A DNA stretch of 64,000 nucleotides from an uncultured Synechococcus sp. (GCA_949373155.1 CASICK010000001.1:216922-280921), one strand, 5' to 3'; shown: positions 1 through 10,357, counted from the first letter of the stretch. Translations and numbers: made by a program. Notes: a model not told the origin generated them from the sequence alone.

Positions 1-256
1 CAGAACCCATACGGGTTTCAGCGGCACGCATGGTGACGGGCTTATCAGGAAAGATTCGAATCCAGATTTTTCCACCACGTTTGACGTAGCGGGTCATGGC
101 ACGTCGGCTGGCTTCGATTTGACGCGAAGTGATCCAGCCGCATTCTTGGGCTTGAAGCGCAAACTCACCGAAGGCAATGGTGTTGCCTCTGGTGGCGACA
201 CCGCGCATGCGGCCTCGCTGTTGTTTGCGGAATTTGACTCTTTTGGGACTCAGCAT
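1..256 (-). CDS. rplP: 50S ribosomal protein L16 (partial, 5' part)
   Basis: The first 85 codons of L16, a 23S rRNA-binding protein near the A site of the large subunit, are present; the rest lies beyond the left edge. The start ATG is at 256. The protein begins [19 protein letters not shown], the characteristic basic L16 N-terminus, and continues with the conserved [13 protein letters not shown] segment. It is the last visible gene of the minus-strand S10-type operon, 16 bases after the rpsC stop. Confidence 0.95.
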   Translation of the reverse strand, partial: MLSPKRVKFRKQQRGRMRGVATRGNTIAFGEFALQAQECGWITSRQIEASRRAMTRYVKRGGKIWIRIFPDKPVTMRAAETRMGS

Positions 257-272
257 GATTTAGGCCTCCGGT

Positions 273-1004
273 TCAACCCTCGTTTGAGCGGTCTTCGAAC
301 TGTTGGGGCCTTCGACCGGCCCGACGGCGGGGATTGGCTCCCACCGGGATCTGCTGCTGGGAGTCGTCGCTCAAAACTTCTCCCTTAAAGACCCAAACCT
401 TGATGCCCAGAACGCCATAGGTCGTTGTGGCCACTTTGGTTGCGTAATCAATTTCGGCGCGAAGGGTGTGCAAGGGCACACGTCCTTCACGAGTCCATTC
501 AGTACGTGCGATTTCGGCACCATTAAGGCGTCCGCTGACTTGGATTTTTAGGCCAAGGACGCCGGCGCGTTGAGCGCGCTGAACAGCCATGCGGATGGTG
601 CGGCGGAAGGCCACGCGTTTCTCGAGTTGCTGAGCGATGTACTCAGCAAGAAGGAATGCGTCGGCATCCACACGTTCCACTTCGACCACGTTGATCCGCA
701 CCTGACGGCTCGAATCACCAATGGTTTTTTGAATGCCACTACGGAGATCTTCGATTCCGCTGCCTTGACGGCCAACCAGCACACCGGGGCGTGCTGTTTT
801 GAGCTCAACCTCAAGTTGATCAGCTTTCCGAGCGATCAGCACATCGCTGATGCCGGCTGAGCCGTACTTCTTGTGGATGAACTTGCGAATCCGATCGTCC
901 TCTTGCAGGAGGGCGGGATAATTTTTGCTGGATGCGAACCAGCGTGACCGGTGCTCCTGGGTGATCCCCAGGCGGTAGCCGGTTGGATGGATTTTGTTTC
1001 CCAT
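273..1004 (-). CDS. rpsC: 30S ribosomal protein S3
   Basis: S3 of 243 aa, part of the mRNA entry channel of the small subunit. It opens with [14 protein letters not shown], typical of cyanobacterial and plastid S3. A KH-type RNA-binding region follows ([14 protein letters not shown]) and then the conserved C-terminal domain ([22 protein letters not shown]). It lies between rplV and rplP in the canonical order, 21 bases after rplV. The length is normal and nothing is unusual. Confidence 0.98.
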   Translation of the reverse strand: MGNKIHPTGYRLGITQEHRSRWFASSKNYPALLQEDDRIRKFIHKKYGSAGISDVLIARKADQLEVELKTARPGVLVGRQGSGIEDLRSGIQKTIGDSSRQVRINVVEVERVDADAFLLAEYIAQQLEKRVAFRRTIRMAVQRAQRAGVLGLKIQVSGRLNGAEIARTEWTREGRVPLHTLRAEIDYATKVATTTYGVLGIKVWVFKGEVLSDDSQQQIPVGANPRRRAGRRPQQFEDRSNEG

Positions 1005-1025
1005 TCAGACGGTGTGCTCGGGGGG

Positions 1026-1391
1026 TTAGGAGTCGGTCTGAGCTGCCACAGCAATGCTGATGTGGCAGGTCTGTTTTTTGATCGCGAAGGCGCGACCTTG
1101 AGCGCGGGGCCGATACCGCTTCATGGATGGACCCATGTCAGCGGTGGCCTGGGAAATGACCAAGGTTGCTGGGTCAAGTCCAAGGTTGTGTTCAGCATTG
1201 GCTACAGCGGAGCGAAGCACTTTCGTGATCGGACCGGTGGAGCGGTAGGGCATGAACTCGAGCATGATCAGCGCGTCGCGGTAGGTGCGGCCACGGATTT
1301 GATCGAGTACACGACGCACCTTGGAGACGGAACCGCGGATGAAGCGGCCGTGCGCTTGGGCAGTGGTTGCCGTTGGGGATGACGTTGTCAT
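1026..1391 (-). CDS. rplV: 50S ribosomal protein L22
   Basis: L22, a 23S rRNA-binding protein lining the exit tunnel. I place the start at the ATG at 1391 ([12 protein letters not shown], 121 aa). The open frame runs 22 codons further upstream into rpsS, but that stretch resembles no L22. The core [20 protein letters not shown] and the C-terminal segment [15 protein letters not shown] are classic. It starts 4 bases after the rpsS stop. Confidence 0.96.
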   Translation of the reverse strand: MTTSSPTATTAQAHGRFIRGSVSKVRRVLDQIRGRTYRDALIMLEFMPYRSTGPITKVLRSAVANAEHNLGLDPATLVISQATADMGPSMKRYRPRAQGRAFAIKKQTCHISIAVAAQTDS

Positions 1392-1395
1392 GGTC

Positions 1396-1671
1396 TCAGC
1401 GGCCTCCTTTCTTGTCTTTGATGTGGCCCTTAAAGGTGCGTGTGGGTGCGAATTCACCCAATTTGTGCCCCACCATTTGCTCAGTCACGAAGACTGGAAC
1501 GTGGGTTCTGCCGTTGTGAACGGCAATGGTATGGCCGATCATCATCGGCAAAATCGTGGAGGCCCTGGACCACGTCTTGATCACTGACTTGTCGTCAGCG
1601 GCATTTTGCTTTTCAACCTTGCGAAGAAGGCTGTCAGCAATAAATGGGCCTTTTTTGAGAGAACGTCCCAT
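1396..1671 (-). CDS. rpsS: 30S ribosomal protein S19
   Basis: S19, 91 aa, forms a complex with S13 in the head of the small subunit. It begins [16 protein letters not shown] and holds the conserved [15 protein letters not shown] and [16 protein letters not shown] segments. It sits between rplB and rplV in the standard S10-operon order, with short spacers that suggest co-transcription. Confidence 0.98.
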   Translation of the reverse strand: MGRSLKKGPFIADSLLRKVEKQNAADDKSVIKTWSRASTILPMMIGHTIAVHNGRTHVPVFVTEQMVGHKLGEFAPTRTFKGHIKDKKGGR

Positions 1672-1706
1672 GGCGGATTAAGCGAACTGCAAAGCGGTGA
1701 GTGACA

Positions 1707-2570
1707 TCAGGAATCGCGTCCGCCACGGCTCCGCTTGGACGTCTTGCGACGTTTCCGGAGGACGAACTTGTTGCTGGGCTTGTTCCGCTTGCGGGTTTTT
1801 AGGCCAAGAGCGGGTTTGCCCCATGGAGTGACGGGTCCCGAGCGCCCGATAGGAGCACGGCCTTCACCACCACCATGAGGGTGATCGCAAGGGTTCATAA
1901 CGCTGCCTCGGACCTGGGGACGACGCCCCAGCCAACGGCGGCGACCAGCTTTACCCAAGCTGGTATTGCGAATTTCGGCGTTGCCAACTTCGCCAAGAGT
2001 GGCGAGGCACTCACGTCTGATGAGGCGCACCTCTGTGGACGGGAGCTTGAGGGCGACGTAATCGCCCTCTTTGGCCATGACCTGAGCACTCGCTCCTGCG
2101 GTCCGAACCATCTGACCACCGCGTCCGGCATAAAGCTCGACGCAATGAACACTGGAACCGAGCGGGATGGCTGAGAGCGGCATGGCATTGCCGATTTCGA
2201 TCGGTGCCTCAGGGCCTGAGACCACCGTTTGGCCAATGCTGATCCCTGCCGGAGCAAGGATGTAGCGCTTCTCGCCATCGGAGTAGAAGAGAAGGGCCAA
2301 CCGCGCATTGCGGTGGGGGTCGTAATGAATCGCGGCCACTTTGGCAGTAACACCGTGCTTGTTACGACGGAAGTCGACCAAGCGGTAAAGGCGTTTGTGA
2401 CCACCACCGCGATGACGGCAGGTAATCACACCACGATTGTTGCGTCCTTTGCGGCGGTGTTTGGACACCACCAAGGAGCGTTCCGGCTTGCGGCCGGTGA
2501 CTTCACTGAAGTCTGTGACCACCCGGGTTCTGGTACCGGGGGTGTAGGGGCGGAAAGTACGAATTGCCAT
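1707..2570 (-). CDS. rplB: 50S ribosomal protein L2
   Basis: L2, 287 aa, a core large-subunit protein near the peptidyl transferase centre. Visible hallmarks are the N-terminal [14 protein letters not shown], the OB-fold region, and the C-terminal [19 protein letters not shown] containing the conserved functional histidine. The C-terminus is the usual basic tail rich in Lys and Arg. It lies between rplW and rpsS. Confidence 0.98.
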   Translation of the reverse strand: MAIRTFRPYTPGTRTRVVTDFSEVTGRKPERSLVVSKHRRKGRNNRGVITCRHRGGGHKRLYRLVDFRRNKHGVTAKVAAIHYDPHRNARLALLFYSDGEKRYILAPAGISIGQTVVSGPEAPIEIGNAMPLSAIPLGSSVHCVELYAGRGGQMVRTAGASAQVMAKEGDYVALKLPSTEVRLIRRECLATLGEVGNAEIRNTSLGKAGRRRWLGRRPQVRGSVMNPCDHPHGGGEGRAPIGRSGPVTPWGKPALGLKTRKRNKPSNKFVLRKRRKTSKRSRGGRDS

Positions 2571-2585
2571 AACGATTCAGCCCCC

Positions 2586-2888
2586 TCAGGACTCGGGGAA
2601 GAGTTGGATGGAGTTGCCCTCGGCCAGGCGCACCACTGCTTTCTTCACTTGAGCGCGTTTACCGGCAAAACGACCGATACGACGACTCCTGCGAGGAGGA
2701 TTCATGGTGCTAATGCCCGTGACCTTGACATCGAAGAGCTGTTCGACTGCAGCCTTGATGTCGGGCTTGGCGGCTCGATGGTCCACCTCAAATGTGTACT
2801 GGTTTTGTTCCAGAGCACGGGTGGCCTTTTCAGTGATCAGCGGGCGGCGGATCACATCGGCTAGACGTCCGGTGAAGCGCTCAGTCAT
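2586..2888 (-). CDS. rplW: 50S ribosomal protein L23
   Basis: L23, 100 aa, sits at the tunnel exit and is the docking site for trigger factor and SRP. I place the start at the ATG at 2888 ([17 protein letters not shown]). Upstream codons in the same frame lie inside rplD and do not look like L23. The conserved [19 protein letters not shown] segment follows. Its first codons overlap the end of rplD by 8 bases, so the two are probably translationally coupled. Confidence 0.95.
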   Translation of the reverse strand: MTERFTGRLADVIRRPLITEKATRALEQNQYTFEVDHRAAKPDIKAAVEQLFDVKVTGISTMNPPRRSRRIGRFAGKRAQVKKAVVRLAEGNSIQLFPES

Positions 2889-3516
2889 CGCCGTAGACCT
2901 CCTGAATCTTTGCGAGAGCGTCTTCGCCCACAACCAGCTTGTTGGCGTGGAGCAGATCGAAGACGTTGAGTTGGTCGGCTGCGATCAGCTTCACCGTTTC
3001 CAAGTTCCGAATGGAGCGTTGCACCGCTTCGGAAGGGCTGATGAGGATGATCAAAACCTTGCTCGTGGCGGAGACGTCAAGTCTCCCCAGAGCGTCGATG
3101 ATCTCTTTGGTCTTCGGAGTCGTCAGCGTGGTTGCGAAATCCTTCACCACCACGAGATCCTCAATACGCGCCATGAAAGCGGTACGAAGGGCTGAACGAC
3201 GTTCCTTGCGGTTCATCGCAAGGTTGTAGGACCTTGGCTTGGGTCCAAACGTGATACCACCACCTGGACGGAGTGGAGTGCGAATAGAACCCTGGCGTGC
3301 GCGGCCCGTTCCTTTCTGTTTGTAGGGCTTGCGTCCACCACCTCTCACCTCTGATCGAGTGAGGGTGCTTGCAGTCCCTTGACGGCTGTGAGCCTGCTGA
3401 CGCAAAACTGCGCGATGCATCAGGTCAAGGGCGCCAGCCTCTTTGGCAACCTTTAAATCAAGGCTTGCCTTGCCAGCTTCTTTGCCTTGCCAATCGCGAA
3501 CGATGCAGTTAGCCAT
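2881..3516 (-). CDS. rplD: 50S ribosomal protein L4
   Basis: L4, 211 aa, binds 23S rRNA and in some bacteria autoregulates its operon. The start is the ATG at 3516; a GTG lies just before it at 3519. The loop [21 protein letters not shown] and the [19 protein letters not shown] block are diagnostic. The rplC stop and the rplD start share one base (TGATG), which indicates translational coupling. Confidence 0.97.
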   Translation of the reverse strand: MANCIVRDWQGKEAGKASLDLKVAKEAGALDLMHRAVLRQQAHSRQGTASTLTRSEVRGGGRKPYKQKGTGRARQGSIRTPLRPGGGITFGPKPRSYNLAMNRKERRSALRTAFMARIEDLVVVKDFATTLTTPKTKEIIDALGRLDVSATSKVLIILISPSEAVQRSIRNLETVKLIAADQLNVFDLLHANKLVVGEDALAKIQEVYGDD

Positions 3517-4172
3517 CACTTACCTCCATTAGCGGGCTTGGCGCCCACCCGGTTTGCGGGACGGATGTTCAACAGTGATCCAGGTTTCCCGGGAACTGAA
3601 CCTTTCACCACAAGAAGGTTGCGATCACTATCAATTTTTAGGATCGTCAAACCACGGGTGGTGATTTTTTTGCCGCCGTAGCGGCCGGACATCCGTTTGC
3701 CTGGATAGATCCTGCCTGGCGTTGTGCCGGCACCGATCGAACCGGGTTGGCGATGATTTTTGGAGCCGTGCGTCATTGGACCACGACTGAAACCATGGCG
3801 CTTTTGCAGACCAGCAAAGCCACGACCCATGGTGTCGCCACTGACGTCTACTTTTTGACCAGCCGCAAAGTCACCCACGGTGACCGCGCTACCTAATTGA
3901 ATTCCGTCGAGATCGTCGACGCGGTATTCGATTAAGTGGCGAACGAGGTCTTCGCCAGATTTGGCGAGATGACCTTTTGCTGGTTTGTTGATCAGCTTTT
4001 CGCGAATCTCGCCAAAGCCAATCTGAACGGCTTGATAGCCGTCAGTTTCTGAACTTTTGAGCTGGGTGATGCGGCAAGGGCCCGCCTCGATCAATGTGAC
4101 CGGGACTGCTTTGCCTTGCTCGTCGAAGAACTGGGACATGCCCAATTTCTTCCCAAGAATGCCGATAGACAT
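3516..4172 (-). CDS. rplC: 50S ribosomal protein L3
   Basis: L3, 218 aa, one of the first proteins in 50S assembly. It starts [20 protein letters not shown] and contains the central [21 protein letters not shown] segment, the site of glutamine methylation in other bacteria. It is the first gene of the ribosomal operon here: no rpsJ precedes it, and a promoter is visible about 70 bases upstream. Confidence 0.98.
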   Translation of the reverse strand: MSIGILGKKLGMSQFFDEQGKAVPVTLIEAGPCRITQLKSSETDGYQAVQIGFGEIREKLINKPAKGHLAKSGEDLVRHLIEYRVDDLDGIQLGSAVTVGDFAAGQKVDVSGDTMGRGFAGLQKRHGFSRGPMTHGSKNHRQPGSIGAGTTPGRIYPGKRMSGRYGGKKITTRGLTILKIDSDRNLLVVKGSVPGKPGSLLNIRPANRVGAKPANGGK

Positions 4173-4561
4173 GGAGGTAAGAACGCCAGCGTGAACAACC
4201 GCTTATTCACTAAGGAATGAAGAGGCCTGAGAGGGCGCTGATCGTATTAACGCAGTCTTGACCGTCAACGTTTCGCCAGTGGCGAAAAAGAAGGCGGATT
4301 GGAGCTAGCGAGCGAATCAGCTGGCTGAGACTTTCCGTGCAATGGTTTGCTCGGTGAGTTTCTCGGCAGTAACACCAACGAATTGGTGAGACCGCTCTGG
4401 CCTAGGGATCCGGCGCAAACGCCGAACCTGCTCTGTGATCTGGAGGCCCGGCTAGCGGACGGGCACAGTTCAACAGTGCAAAGAAAGACACTACAGCATT
4501 GCGATCAAGTCATTAACTGGCGCCGTTTAACTGCCAGAATCTTGTGAATCGAGCCAATTTC
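4173..4561. other. Intergenic region between rplC and ndhN
   Basis: This divergent spacer of about 390 bases separates the ribosomal operon (minus) from ndhN-ldpA (plus). Apart from the rplC promoter at 4241-4268, I see no RNA gene and no credible coding region. Short open frames on the plus strand lack family-like sequence. Confidence 0.6.
4241..4268 (-). promoter_or_regulatory. Candidate sigma-70 promoter of the rplC operon
   Basis: On the minus strand TTGACG (4263-4268) is followed after 16 bases by TACGAT (4241-4246). Transcription would start near 4234 and leave a leader of roughly 60 bases before rplC. The match is by eye. Confidence 0.55.
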
Positions 4562-5023
4562 ATGCCGCTGCTGCTGTCTGGTCGTGGTTTCCGCCGTGAG
4601 CTGGAGTCGGCAGGTTGCATGGCAGTCTTCGCCCCCCTTGAGGGTGGGGCCGAAACTCGGTTGCTAAGGCGATTGCGTGGAGCTGGCTATCGCACTCAGC
4701 TTTCGTCTGCCCGTGGTTTGGGCGACCCCGAGGTGTTTTTGTTTCAAAAACATGGGATCCGTCCTCCCCATCTCGGGCATCAAAGCGTTGGCCGTGGTGC
4801 TGCTGTGGGCGAGGTTCAAGAGGTGATGCCACTGCTCGGGGAGGCCATGCTTGGGTCGAAGCCTGTTGCGCTTTGGCTTCTTGAAGGCCAGGTGCTATCT
4901 CGCTCCGAATTGTCGGCCCTGTGTGATCTTTGCCGCCGAGAACCTCGTTTGAAAGTGGTAGTGGAGATGGGTGGCTCTCGAAGTCTTCGCTGGCAGCCCA
5001 TGAAGGAGCTTCTGAGCAACTGA
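4562..5023 (+). CDS. ndhN: NAD(P)H-quinone oxidoreductase subunit N (NdhN)
   Basis: NdhN is a peripheral, cyanobacteria/chloroplast-specific subunit of the thylakoid NDH-1 complex, which takes part in cyclic electron flow and respiration. I place the start at 4562 ([14 protein letters not shown], 153 aa); an in-frame ATG at 4544 would add six residues. Conserved blocks are [43 protein letters not shown] and the C-terminal [18 protein letters not shown]. Its 3' end overlaps the ldpA reading frame. Confidence 0.93.
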   Translation: MPLLLSGRGFRRELESAGCMAVFAPLEGGAETRLLRRLRGAGYRTQLSSARGLGDPEVFLFQKHGIRPPHLGHQSVGRGAAVGEVQEVMPLLGEAMLGSKPVALWLLEGQVLSRSELSALCDLCRREPRLKVVVEMGGSRSLRWQPMKELLSN

Positions 5024-6063
5024 ATCTCACCGTTAAAAAGACTCTTCAGAGAGCGGATGCCGGTGAGCTTGCTCTGGCAAATGGGTCCTGGGTCAAGTTG
5101 ATTTGTGGCGCCAGCAACCAAGACTTGGCCTCCATCGGAGATCTATGTGCGCTTTTTTCTGTAGCAGGAGTTCATTGCGTGGACGTGGCTGCTGACGCTG
5201 CCGTTGTGCGTGCTGCCCGCGACGGATTGCATTGGGCCTGGGAGCGTACGGGGCGCCGCCCTTGGTTGATGGTGAGTGTGAGCGACGGAGATGATGCCCA
5301 TTTCCGTAAGGCGGTTTTCGATCCAGGCCTTTGTCCCCCCGATTGTTCACGGCCATGCGAACGGGTTTGTCCAGCCGATGCCATCAGAGCGTCGGTTGGG
5401 GTTGATGAACGGCTTTGCTACGGGTGCGGTCGCTGTTGGCCGGCATGCCCGCCTCAATTGATCGAATCCTTGGATCGTCGAGTGGGACTGAATGACTTGG
5501 CTCCCCTTCTTCACGACTTGCGTCCGGATGCATTGGAAATACATACCGCTCCAGGGCGCATGAATGCTTTTCAGGCCACCCTTGAACAGGTTCGTTTTGC
5601 TGATGTTCCCTTGAAGCGGCTGTCCGTGAGTTGCGGTCTTGAAGGCCATCACGTCACGGTGGAGTCGCTTTCCAACGAACTGTGGCAGAGGCATCAGGCC
5701 TTGCGCGCGCACCAGCAACGCCCGCTTTGGCAGCTTGATGGCCGTCCCATGAGCGGAGATCTTGGGGTTGGAACTGCTCGTTCGGCAGTTGGCCTTTGGG
5801 AGCAGATCCAGCCCTTGGCGCCGCCTGGGCCATTGCAGTTGGCTGGTGGGACCAACACAGCAACGCTTGGTTTGCTCCAACGCAAAGTCGGGTCTATGGG
5901 ACCAGCTGGTGTTGCTTTTGGGGGGGTGGCCAGAACGCTCGTTCAGCCCTTTTTTCAAGCTGCGCAAGACCAAGGATGTCGCTTGCGCGATTGGCCGGAT
6001 GGCTGGGCTCAGTCTCTTCAAGCTGCGCGCACATTGATTACGCCCTGGTTGAGGCGTAGCTGA
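4930..6063 (+). CDS. ldpA: Light-dependent period protein LdpA, iron-sulphur protein
   Basis: LdpA is a cyanobacterial Fe-S protein known in Synechococcus elongatus for linking cellular redox state to the circadian clock. The reading frame of 377 aa contains [12 protein letters not shown] near residue 55 and, at about residues 135-173, a cysteine-rich [13 protein letters not shown]...[11 protein letters not shown] region suited to two [4Fe-4S] clusters. The start is uncertain: the only upstream initiator is the TTG at 4930 inside ndhN, giving a 94-base overlap. A TTG just before LICGAS is another option. Confidence 0.82.
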   Translation: MPPRTSFESGSGDGWLSKSSLAAHEGASEQLNLTVKKTLQRADAGELALANGSWVKLICGASNQDLASIGDLCALFSVAGVHCVDVAADAAVVRAARDGLHWAWERTGRRPWLMVSVSDGDDAHFRKAVFDPGLCPPDCSRPCERVCPADAIRASVGVDERLCYGCGRCWPACPPQLIESLDRRVGLNDLAPLLHDLRPDALEIHTAPGRMNAFQATLEQVRFADVPLKRLSVSCGLEGHHVTVESLSNELWQRHQALRAHQQRPLWQLDGRPMSGDLGVGTARSAVGLWEQIQPLAPPGPLQLAGGTNTATLGLLQRKVGSMGPAGVAFGGVARTLVQPFFQAAQDQGCRLRDWPDGWAQSLQAARTLITPWLRRS

Positions 6064-6129
6064 TCGAACACCAACCCCGTGCTCCTCTTGCTATGACTGT
6101 TTTCGGTCCGATTGCTGGGCGAGTGAGCC

Positions 6130-7764
6130 ATGACGACCGAACGCATCACTGACGATTTAAACCGACTCGTCTCTTTGCTTCCTGCAGAGCTCCAAGCTTC
6201 GTTGGCTTCGCCGGAGTCAAGAGACCAACTCCTTGAGGTTGTCCTCGACCTTGGACGTGTTCCAGAAGCCCGTTATTCCGGTTGGTCGATTCCTCTTGGA
6301 GACAGCAGCATTACGCGTTCTGATCTGAAGGAGATGGTGGAACGTCTTGGCCAGTTTGGTTCTGACAACAGGGCGGGCATTGAGCGAACTTTGCATCGCA
6401 TCAGCGCCATTCGTAATCGTCGCGGTGAGGTGGTGGGCCTGACCTGCCGCGTTGGGCGCGCTGTGTTTGGGACGGTGGAGATGGTGCGCGATCTTCTCGA
6501 TAGCGGTGAGTCCTTGCTTCTCATGGGCCGGCCCGGGGTCGGTAAAACCACAGCTTTGCGCGAGATCGCACGCGTGCTCGCCGATGACCTGGGAAAGCGT
6601 GTCGTGGTGATTGACACCAGCAATGAAATTGCCGGTGATGGTGATATCCCTCATCCAGCTATTGGTCGAGCGCGGCGAATGCAGGTGGCTCGACCAGAGC
6701 TTCAGCATCACGTGATGATCGAGGCCGTGGAAAACCACATGCCCGAAGTGATCGTCATTGATGAAATCGGTACAGAGTTAGAAGCACGTGCAGCCCGCAC
6801 GATTGCTGAACGGGGTGTGACCTTGGTGGCGACAGCGCACGGAAATGCCCTGTCGAATTTGATCAAAAACCCCACCTTGTGCGATCTCATTGGTGGCATT
6901 GAATCCGTCACCCTTGGTGACGATGAGGCCCGCCGTCGTCGCAGTCAGAAAACGGTGCTCGAACGGGCAGCGGAACCCACCTTCTCAATGGCCGTGGAGA
7001 TGCATAGTCGCAGTCGGTGGGCTGTTTATCGGGAGGTGGGACGAGCGGTTGATTCACTTCTGCGCGGGCATGTGCCCAGTACTGAAGAGCGAAAAATGGC
7101 TTCGGATGGACGCGTTCTTCGGGTGGACCCCCCCCAGGTGTCGCCCTCGCCCTTAAGGCGTCCTTCCTTGGCGCCGGTTCCGCTCCCAAATCCCGTTGAT
7201 CCAACCCGATTGCAACCCTCAGGGATGGGTGCTGCGCAGTCAGAACGGATGATGTCTCAGCCGCCGTCAACGATGTTCCAGGTTCTGTGTTGCGGCCTGA
7301 GCGAGCAACGGCTGGATGAAGCGGTTCGCCGTCATGACTGGGCTGTTCAGGCCGTGGATGATCTAATGCAGGCCGATGTGGTGCTGAGTGTTCGCCAAGG
7401 ACTTGGCCGTCAACCTGAACTGCGTCGTCAAGCGAGAGACGCTGGTGTTCCGATTTTGGTGATCAAATCGGACACCCTCCCCCAAGTGGAGAGGGCTTTG
7501 GAGCGTTTGTTGATGCGTCGTGATTCTGGTGTGAGCGATCGAGACTCAGCGAACTCTGGTGATCAGTCCGATGCCTCTGCCGCTCTTGAAGAGTGCCGTT
7601 TGGCTGTTGAGCAAGTGGTGGTTCCGCAGGGCCGTCCTGTGGAGCTCCTTCCTCGCAGCGAGGACGTGCGCCAAATGCAGGCAGAACTTGTGACCCGCTA
7701 CCGCCTTCGCAGCGATGTGTATGGCACGACTGGGCAGCGGCGCCTAAGGGTATTTCCACCCTGA
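6130..7764 (+). CDS. Ycf45-like AAA ATPase, possible nucleic-acid-binding protein
   Basis: A 544-aa P-loop ATPase of the SpoIIIAA/Ycf45 family, common in cyanobacteria and some plastids and of unknown function. The Walker A motif GRPGVGKTT lies at residues 133-141 and a Walker B-like VIVIDEIGTE follows about 70 residues later. A low-complexity proline-rich linker (about 330-370) joins this to a C-terminal region that in the family ends in an R3H-type module. I do not see a textbook RxxxH here. The family assignment is firm, the cellular role is not known. Confidence 0.85.
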   Translation: MTTERITDDLNRLVSLLPAELQASLASPESRDQLLEVVLDLGRVPEARYSGWSIPLGDSSITRSDLKEMVERLGQFGSDNRAGIERTLHRISAIRNRRGEVVGLTCRVGRAVFGTVEMVRDLLDSGESLLLMGRPGVGKTTALREIARVLADDLGKRVVVIDTSNEIAGDGDIPHPAIGRARRMQVARPELQHHVMIEAVENHMPEVIVIDEIGTELEARAARTIAERGVTLVATAHGNALSNLIKNPTLCDLIGGIESVTLGDDEARRRRSQKTVLERAAEPTFSMAVEMHSRSRWAVYREVGRAVDSLLRGHVPSTEERKMASDGRVLRVDPPQVSPSPLRRPSLAPVPLPNPVDPTRLQPSGMGAAQSERMMSQPPSTMFQVLCCGLSEQRLDEAVRRHDWAVQAVDDLMQADVVLSVRQGLGRQPELRRQARDAGVPILVIKSDTLPQVERALERLLMRRDSGVSDRDSANSGDQSDASAALEECRLAVEQVVVPQGRPVELLPRSEDVRQMQAELVTRYRLRSDVYGTTGQRRLRVFPP

Positions 7765-7839
7765 ATCAGAGATTCGGTGTCAGAGGTGGATTGACGAAGG
7801 TCACTATGTTGTGGGTAACTATGTATGCGCTAGCAGGGA

Positions 7840-7856
7840 CCACCAGTTTGGTGGTG
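7840..7856 (+). repeat. Short inverted repeat upstream of tRNA-Gln
   Basis: ACCACCA and TGGTGGT are separated by three bases in the spacer between the Ycf45-like gene and tRNA-Gln. It may be a weak terminator of the upstream gene, but no T-run follows. Confidence 0.3.
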
Positions 7857-7871
7857 CTGAGCTGGAGTTAA

Positions 7872-7943
7872 TGGGCCGTCGCCAAGCGGTAAGGCAGCGG
7901 GTTTTGGTCTCGCCATTCCTAGGTTCGAATCCTAGCGGCCCAG
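7872..7943 (+). tRNA. trnQ: tRNA-Gln (anticodon TTG)
   Basis: A 72-base cloverleaf with a perfect acceptor stem TGGGCCG/CGGCCCA and discriminator G. The anticodon stem GCGGG/CTCGC (one G-T pair) encloses TTTTGGT, giving anticodon TTG. The T-arm is CTAGGTTCGAATCCTAG. The U at position 1 is usual for bacterial tRNA-Gln. CCA is not encoded. Confidence 0.97.
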
Positions 7944-7959
7944 TTTTTCCGGTTTCCCG

Positions 7960-8724
7960 GTGTCGTTGCAGCCTCTCCTCGTTTTCGATTTCGACGGGGT
8001 AATTCTTGACGGGATGGATGAATATTGGACGAGTTCTCGAGGAGCTTGTCTCTCCCTTCTCCAGGGGGTGCTACTGCCGGAGGACACGCCGAGCCGCTTT
8101 CGTCAATTGCGTCCCTGGGTGCATCACGGCTGGGAGATGGTCCTGATCGCTGCATTGCTACAAGAGTCAGGCGGACCGTTGCAGCGTCTTGGTATTGATG
8201 CTTTCGCCGCTGACTATGACCAACAGCTTCGAGCTGGTCTTGATCGGTTTGGCTGGCAACCGTCGCTGCTACAAGACTCCCTCGAGCGGGTTCGCCGTCA
8301 GGCCGTGTCTGACGATCGTGTTGGCTGGGTGGCCTTGCATCGACCGTTTGAAGGGGTGCCGGAGCGTTTGGCACGCTTGGAGGACGAGGGTGTGGCTTGG
8401 TCTGTGCTCACTACAAAAGGGCGAGATTTCACGGCTGAGTTGCTTGACGCTTTTCAGCTTCGACCCGTACGCCTCGATGGCAGAGAGTCCGGCCCAAAGC
8501 CTGAGGTGTTGCTTCGCTTGCGCCGCGAATGGGCGCTGAACGGTTTTGTGGAAGATCGGCGGGCCACTCTTGAAGTGGTGTTGGAGACGCCTGGGCTTGA
8601 AGGGCTGAAGTGCTTTTTGGCTGATTGGGGATATCTGCGCCCGGCGGATCGAGAGGGTTTGCCGGAAGGTCTGGATTTGCTCTCGACGAGCAAATTTGCA
8701 GCCCCCTTGGCGATCTGGCCCTGA
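7960..8724 (+). CDS. HAD-superfamily hydrolase (phosphatase-like)
   Basis: A 254-aa haloacid dehalogenase-fold protein. Motif I is VFDFDGVILDG at the N-terminus (nucleophile Asp in DFDG). Motif II is the Thr in SVLTTKGRDF, motif III the Lys in GPKPEV, and motif IV the acidic pair in FVEDRRATLE. A helical cap lies between motifs I and II. The substrate cannot be deduced. It starts with GTG at 7960, directly after tRNA-Gln and upstream of recA. Confidence 0.85.
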   Translation: MSLQPLLVFDFDGVILDGMDEYWTSSRGACLSLLQGVLLPEDTPSRFRQLRPWVHHGWEMVLIAALLQESGGPLQRLGIDAFAADYDQQLRAGLDRFGWQPSLLQDSLERVRRQAVSDDRVGWVALHRPFEGVPERLARLEDEGVAWSVLTTKGRDFTAELLDAFQLRPVRLDGRESGPKPEVLLRLRREWALNGFVEDRRATLEVVLETPGLEGLKCFLADWGYLRPADREGLPEGLDLLSTSKFAAPLAIWP

Positions 8725-8733
8725 TTCGATAAC

Positions 8734-8745
8734 GTACATGTGTAC
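8734..8745. promoter_or_regulatory. LexA-type SOS box upstream of recA
   Basis: GTACATGTGTAC, two GTAC half sites around four bases with a T directly after, resembles the cyanobacterial LexA operator (AGTAC...GTWCT type). It lies about 130 bases upstream of recA and next to a possible GATAAC -10 element. Cyanobacterial recA genes are often LexA-controlled, so SOS control is a reasonable inference. Confidence 0.6.
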
Positions 8746-8877
8746 TAGATGAGACAAGTGGCGTTGGCCGGGGCACTGGATGATCTGTCCAGTGTTGAGT
8801 CGACTTCGGTTTGCGGGTCTCCCGCTGGCTGAATCGGCAACCTGCGGCACCTGTTTGCTCCTTAACTGTTCATTGCT

Positions 8878-10029
8878 ATGCCAGCCGACGTGAAAGCCGC
8901 TCATTCCTCCGCAGGAGATCCCCGTCCAGGTGAAAGGGATAAAGCCTTGGACCTTGTGCTCGGCCAGATCGAGCGAAATTTTGGGAAGGGTTCGATCATG
9001 CGTTTGGGCGATGCCTCCCGAATGCGGGTAGAAACGATCTCCACGGGTGCTCTCACTCTTGATCTTGCCCTTGGTGGTGGGTACCCCAAGGGGCGAGTGG
9101 TGGAGGTTTATGGGCCTGAAAGTTCAGGCAAGACCACGCTGACGCTGCATGCCATCGCTGAGGTGCAAAAGCGTGGAGGTGTGGCGGCGTTCGTCGATGC
9201 CGAGCACGCCCTTGATCCTGTCTATGCGGCATCTCTTGGAGTTGATGTTGAAAATCTCCTGGTCTCCCAGCCGGATACGGGTGAGATGGCGCTTGAGATC
9301 GTCGATCAGCTCGTTCGTTCTGGCGCGGTCGACATCGTGGTGATCGACTCCGTTGCTGCCTTGACGCCTCGGGCTGAGATTGAAGGAGAGATGGGTGATT
9401 TGTCTGTTGGGGGCCAAGCTCGCTTGATGAGCCAGGCCATGCGCAAGATCACTGGCAATATCGGTAAATCCGGTTGCACCGTGATCTTCCTGAACCAGCT
9501 TCGACTGAAGATCGGAGTGACCTATGGCAATCCTGAGACCACCACGGGTGGAAATGCGCTGAAGTTCTATGCCTCGGTGAGGCTTGATATTCGCCGGATC
9601 CAAACCCTGAAACGTGGCACTGAGGAGTACGGCATTCGGGCGAAAGTGAAGGTGGCGAAAAACAAGGTGGCACCTCCATTCAGAATTGCTGAGTTCGATA
9701 TTCTTTTTGGGCGTGGCATCAGTACGCTCGGATGCATTCTCGATCTGGCTGAGGAAACCGGAGTCGTCACGCGTAAAGGGGCCTGGTACAGCTATGAGGG
9801 CGACAACATTGGCCAAGGTCGTGACAACACAATCGGTTGGCTCGAGCAAAACCCTGAGGCCAAGGACGCCATCGAAGTGCTTGTGCGTCAGAAGCTGACC
9901 GAAGGATCGGAAGTGACCTCGAATTCGATGCGTCCTTTGGCTGCTGCGGCTCGCTCAGCGGCTGCCAAGCCTTTGGCGAAACCTGGTGACACGGATAAAA
10001 AGTCGGTTGCTGATGGGGGGGCTGCCTAG
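8878..10029 (+). CDS. recA: Recombinase RecA
   Basis: RecA, 383 aa, polymerises on single-stranded DNA, drives strand exchange and stimulates LexA cleavage. Walker [10 protein letters not shown] lies at residues 79-87. Also visible are [11 protein letters not shown], Walker [13 protein letters not shown], the L2 loop region [20 protein letters not shown] and [13 protein letters not shown]. The C-terminal tail is short and rich in Ala and Lys. The upstream leader carries a LexA-type box. Confidence 0.99.
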   Translation: MPADVKAAHSSAGDPRPGERDKALDLVLGQIERNFGKGSIMRLGDASRMRVETISTGALTLDLALGGGYPKGRVVEVYGPESSGKTTLTLHAIAEVQKRGGVAAFVDAEHALDPVYAASLGVDVENLLVSQPDTGEMALEIVDQLVRSGAVDIVVIDSVAALTPRAEIEGEMGDLSVGGQARLMSQAMRKITGNIGKSGCTVIFLNQLRLKIGVTYGNPETTTGGNALKFYASVRLDIRRIQTLKRGTEEYGIRAKVKVAKNKVAPPFRIAEFDILFGRGISTLGCILDLAEETGVVTRKGAWYSYEGDNIGQGRDNTIGWLEQNPEAKDAIEVLVRQKLTEGSEVTSNSMRPLAAAARSAAAKPLAKPGDTDKKSVADGGAA

Positions 10030-10357
10030 CGGCTTGCAATTTCAGGGGTGGTTCCCACTGCGGAGCGCTCCTGAATGGCTTCTGCACCCTCAAATCTCAC
10101 GAGTTCGCGCCCATTGCGGGATTCAACCCAGCTGATCCCGAAATCGCGGACCAGAAAACGCACGAGGTGCTGATCGCCGAGTTCGGCCACGAATGATGCG
10201 CCATTGCCGTTAGGGCTGTGGCCGTCATCGCAGCTGTAGCAGGTGGCAATGATCCCTTGTTTTGAAGACTTGAAGCAAGGGCATGAAGGCTCACGACCAA
10301 GTCTTTGACTGGTTTCCGGTTGATTGGCTTCTGGCTGTGCTGTTTTCGGCAGAAGGG
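10026..10357 (-). pseudogene. DUF1815-family protein, interrupted by an apparent single-base frameshift
   Basis: Two adjacent frames together match the cyanobacterial DUF1815 family, a small protein of unknown function. The upstream frame gives KDLVVSLHALASSLQNKG and the downstream frame gives GIIATCYSCDD, then AELGDQHLVRFLVRDFGISW and ELVRFEGAEAI. The frames meet at the CCC run at 10254-10256 (GGG on the coding strand). One extra G would restore a continuous product. No ATG precedes the upstream part, and a stop lies at 10358-10360, so the true start (TTG or GTG) is unclear. The 3' end overlaps recA by 4 bases. It may be a decayed gene or a sequencing error. Confidence 0.6.

Noticed and set aside
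4347..4547. A 66-codon plus-strand frame before ndhN
   Set aside because: Biased, family-less sequence in a divergent promoter region; no supporting signal.
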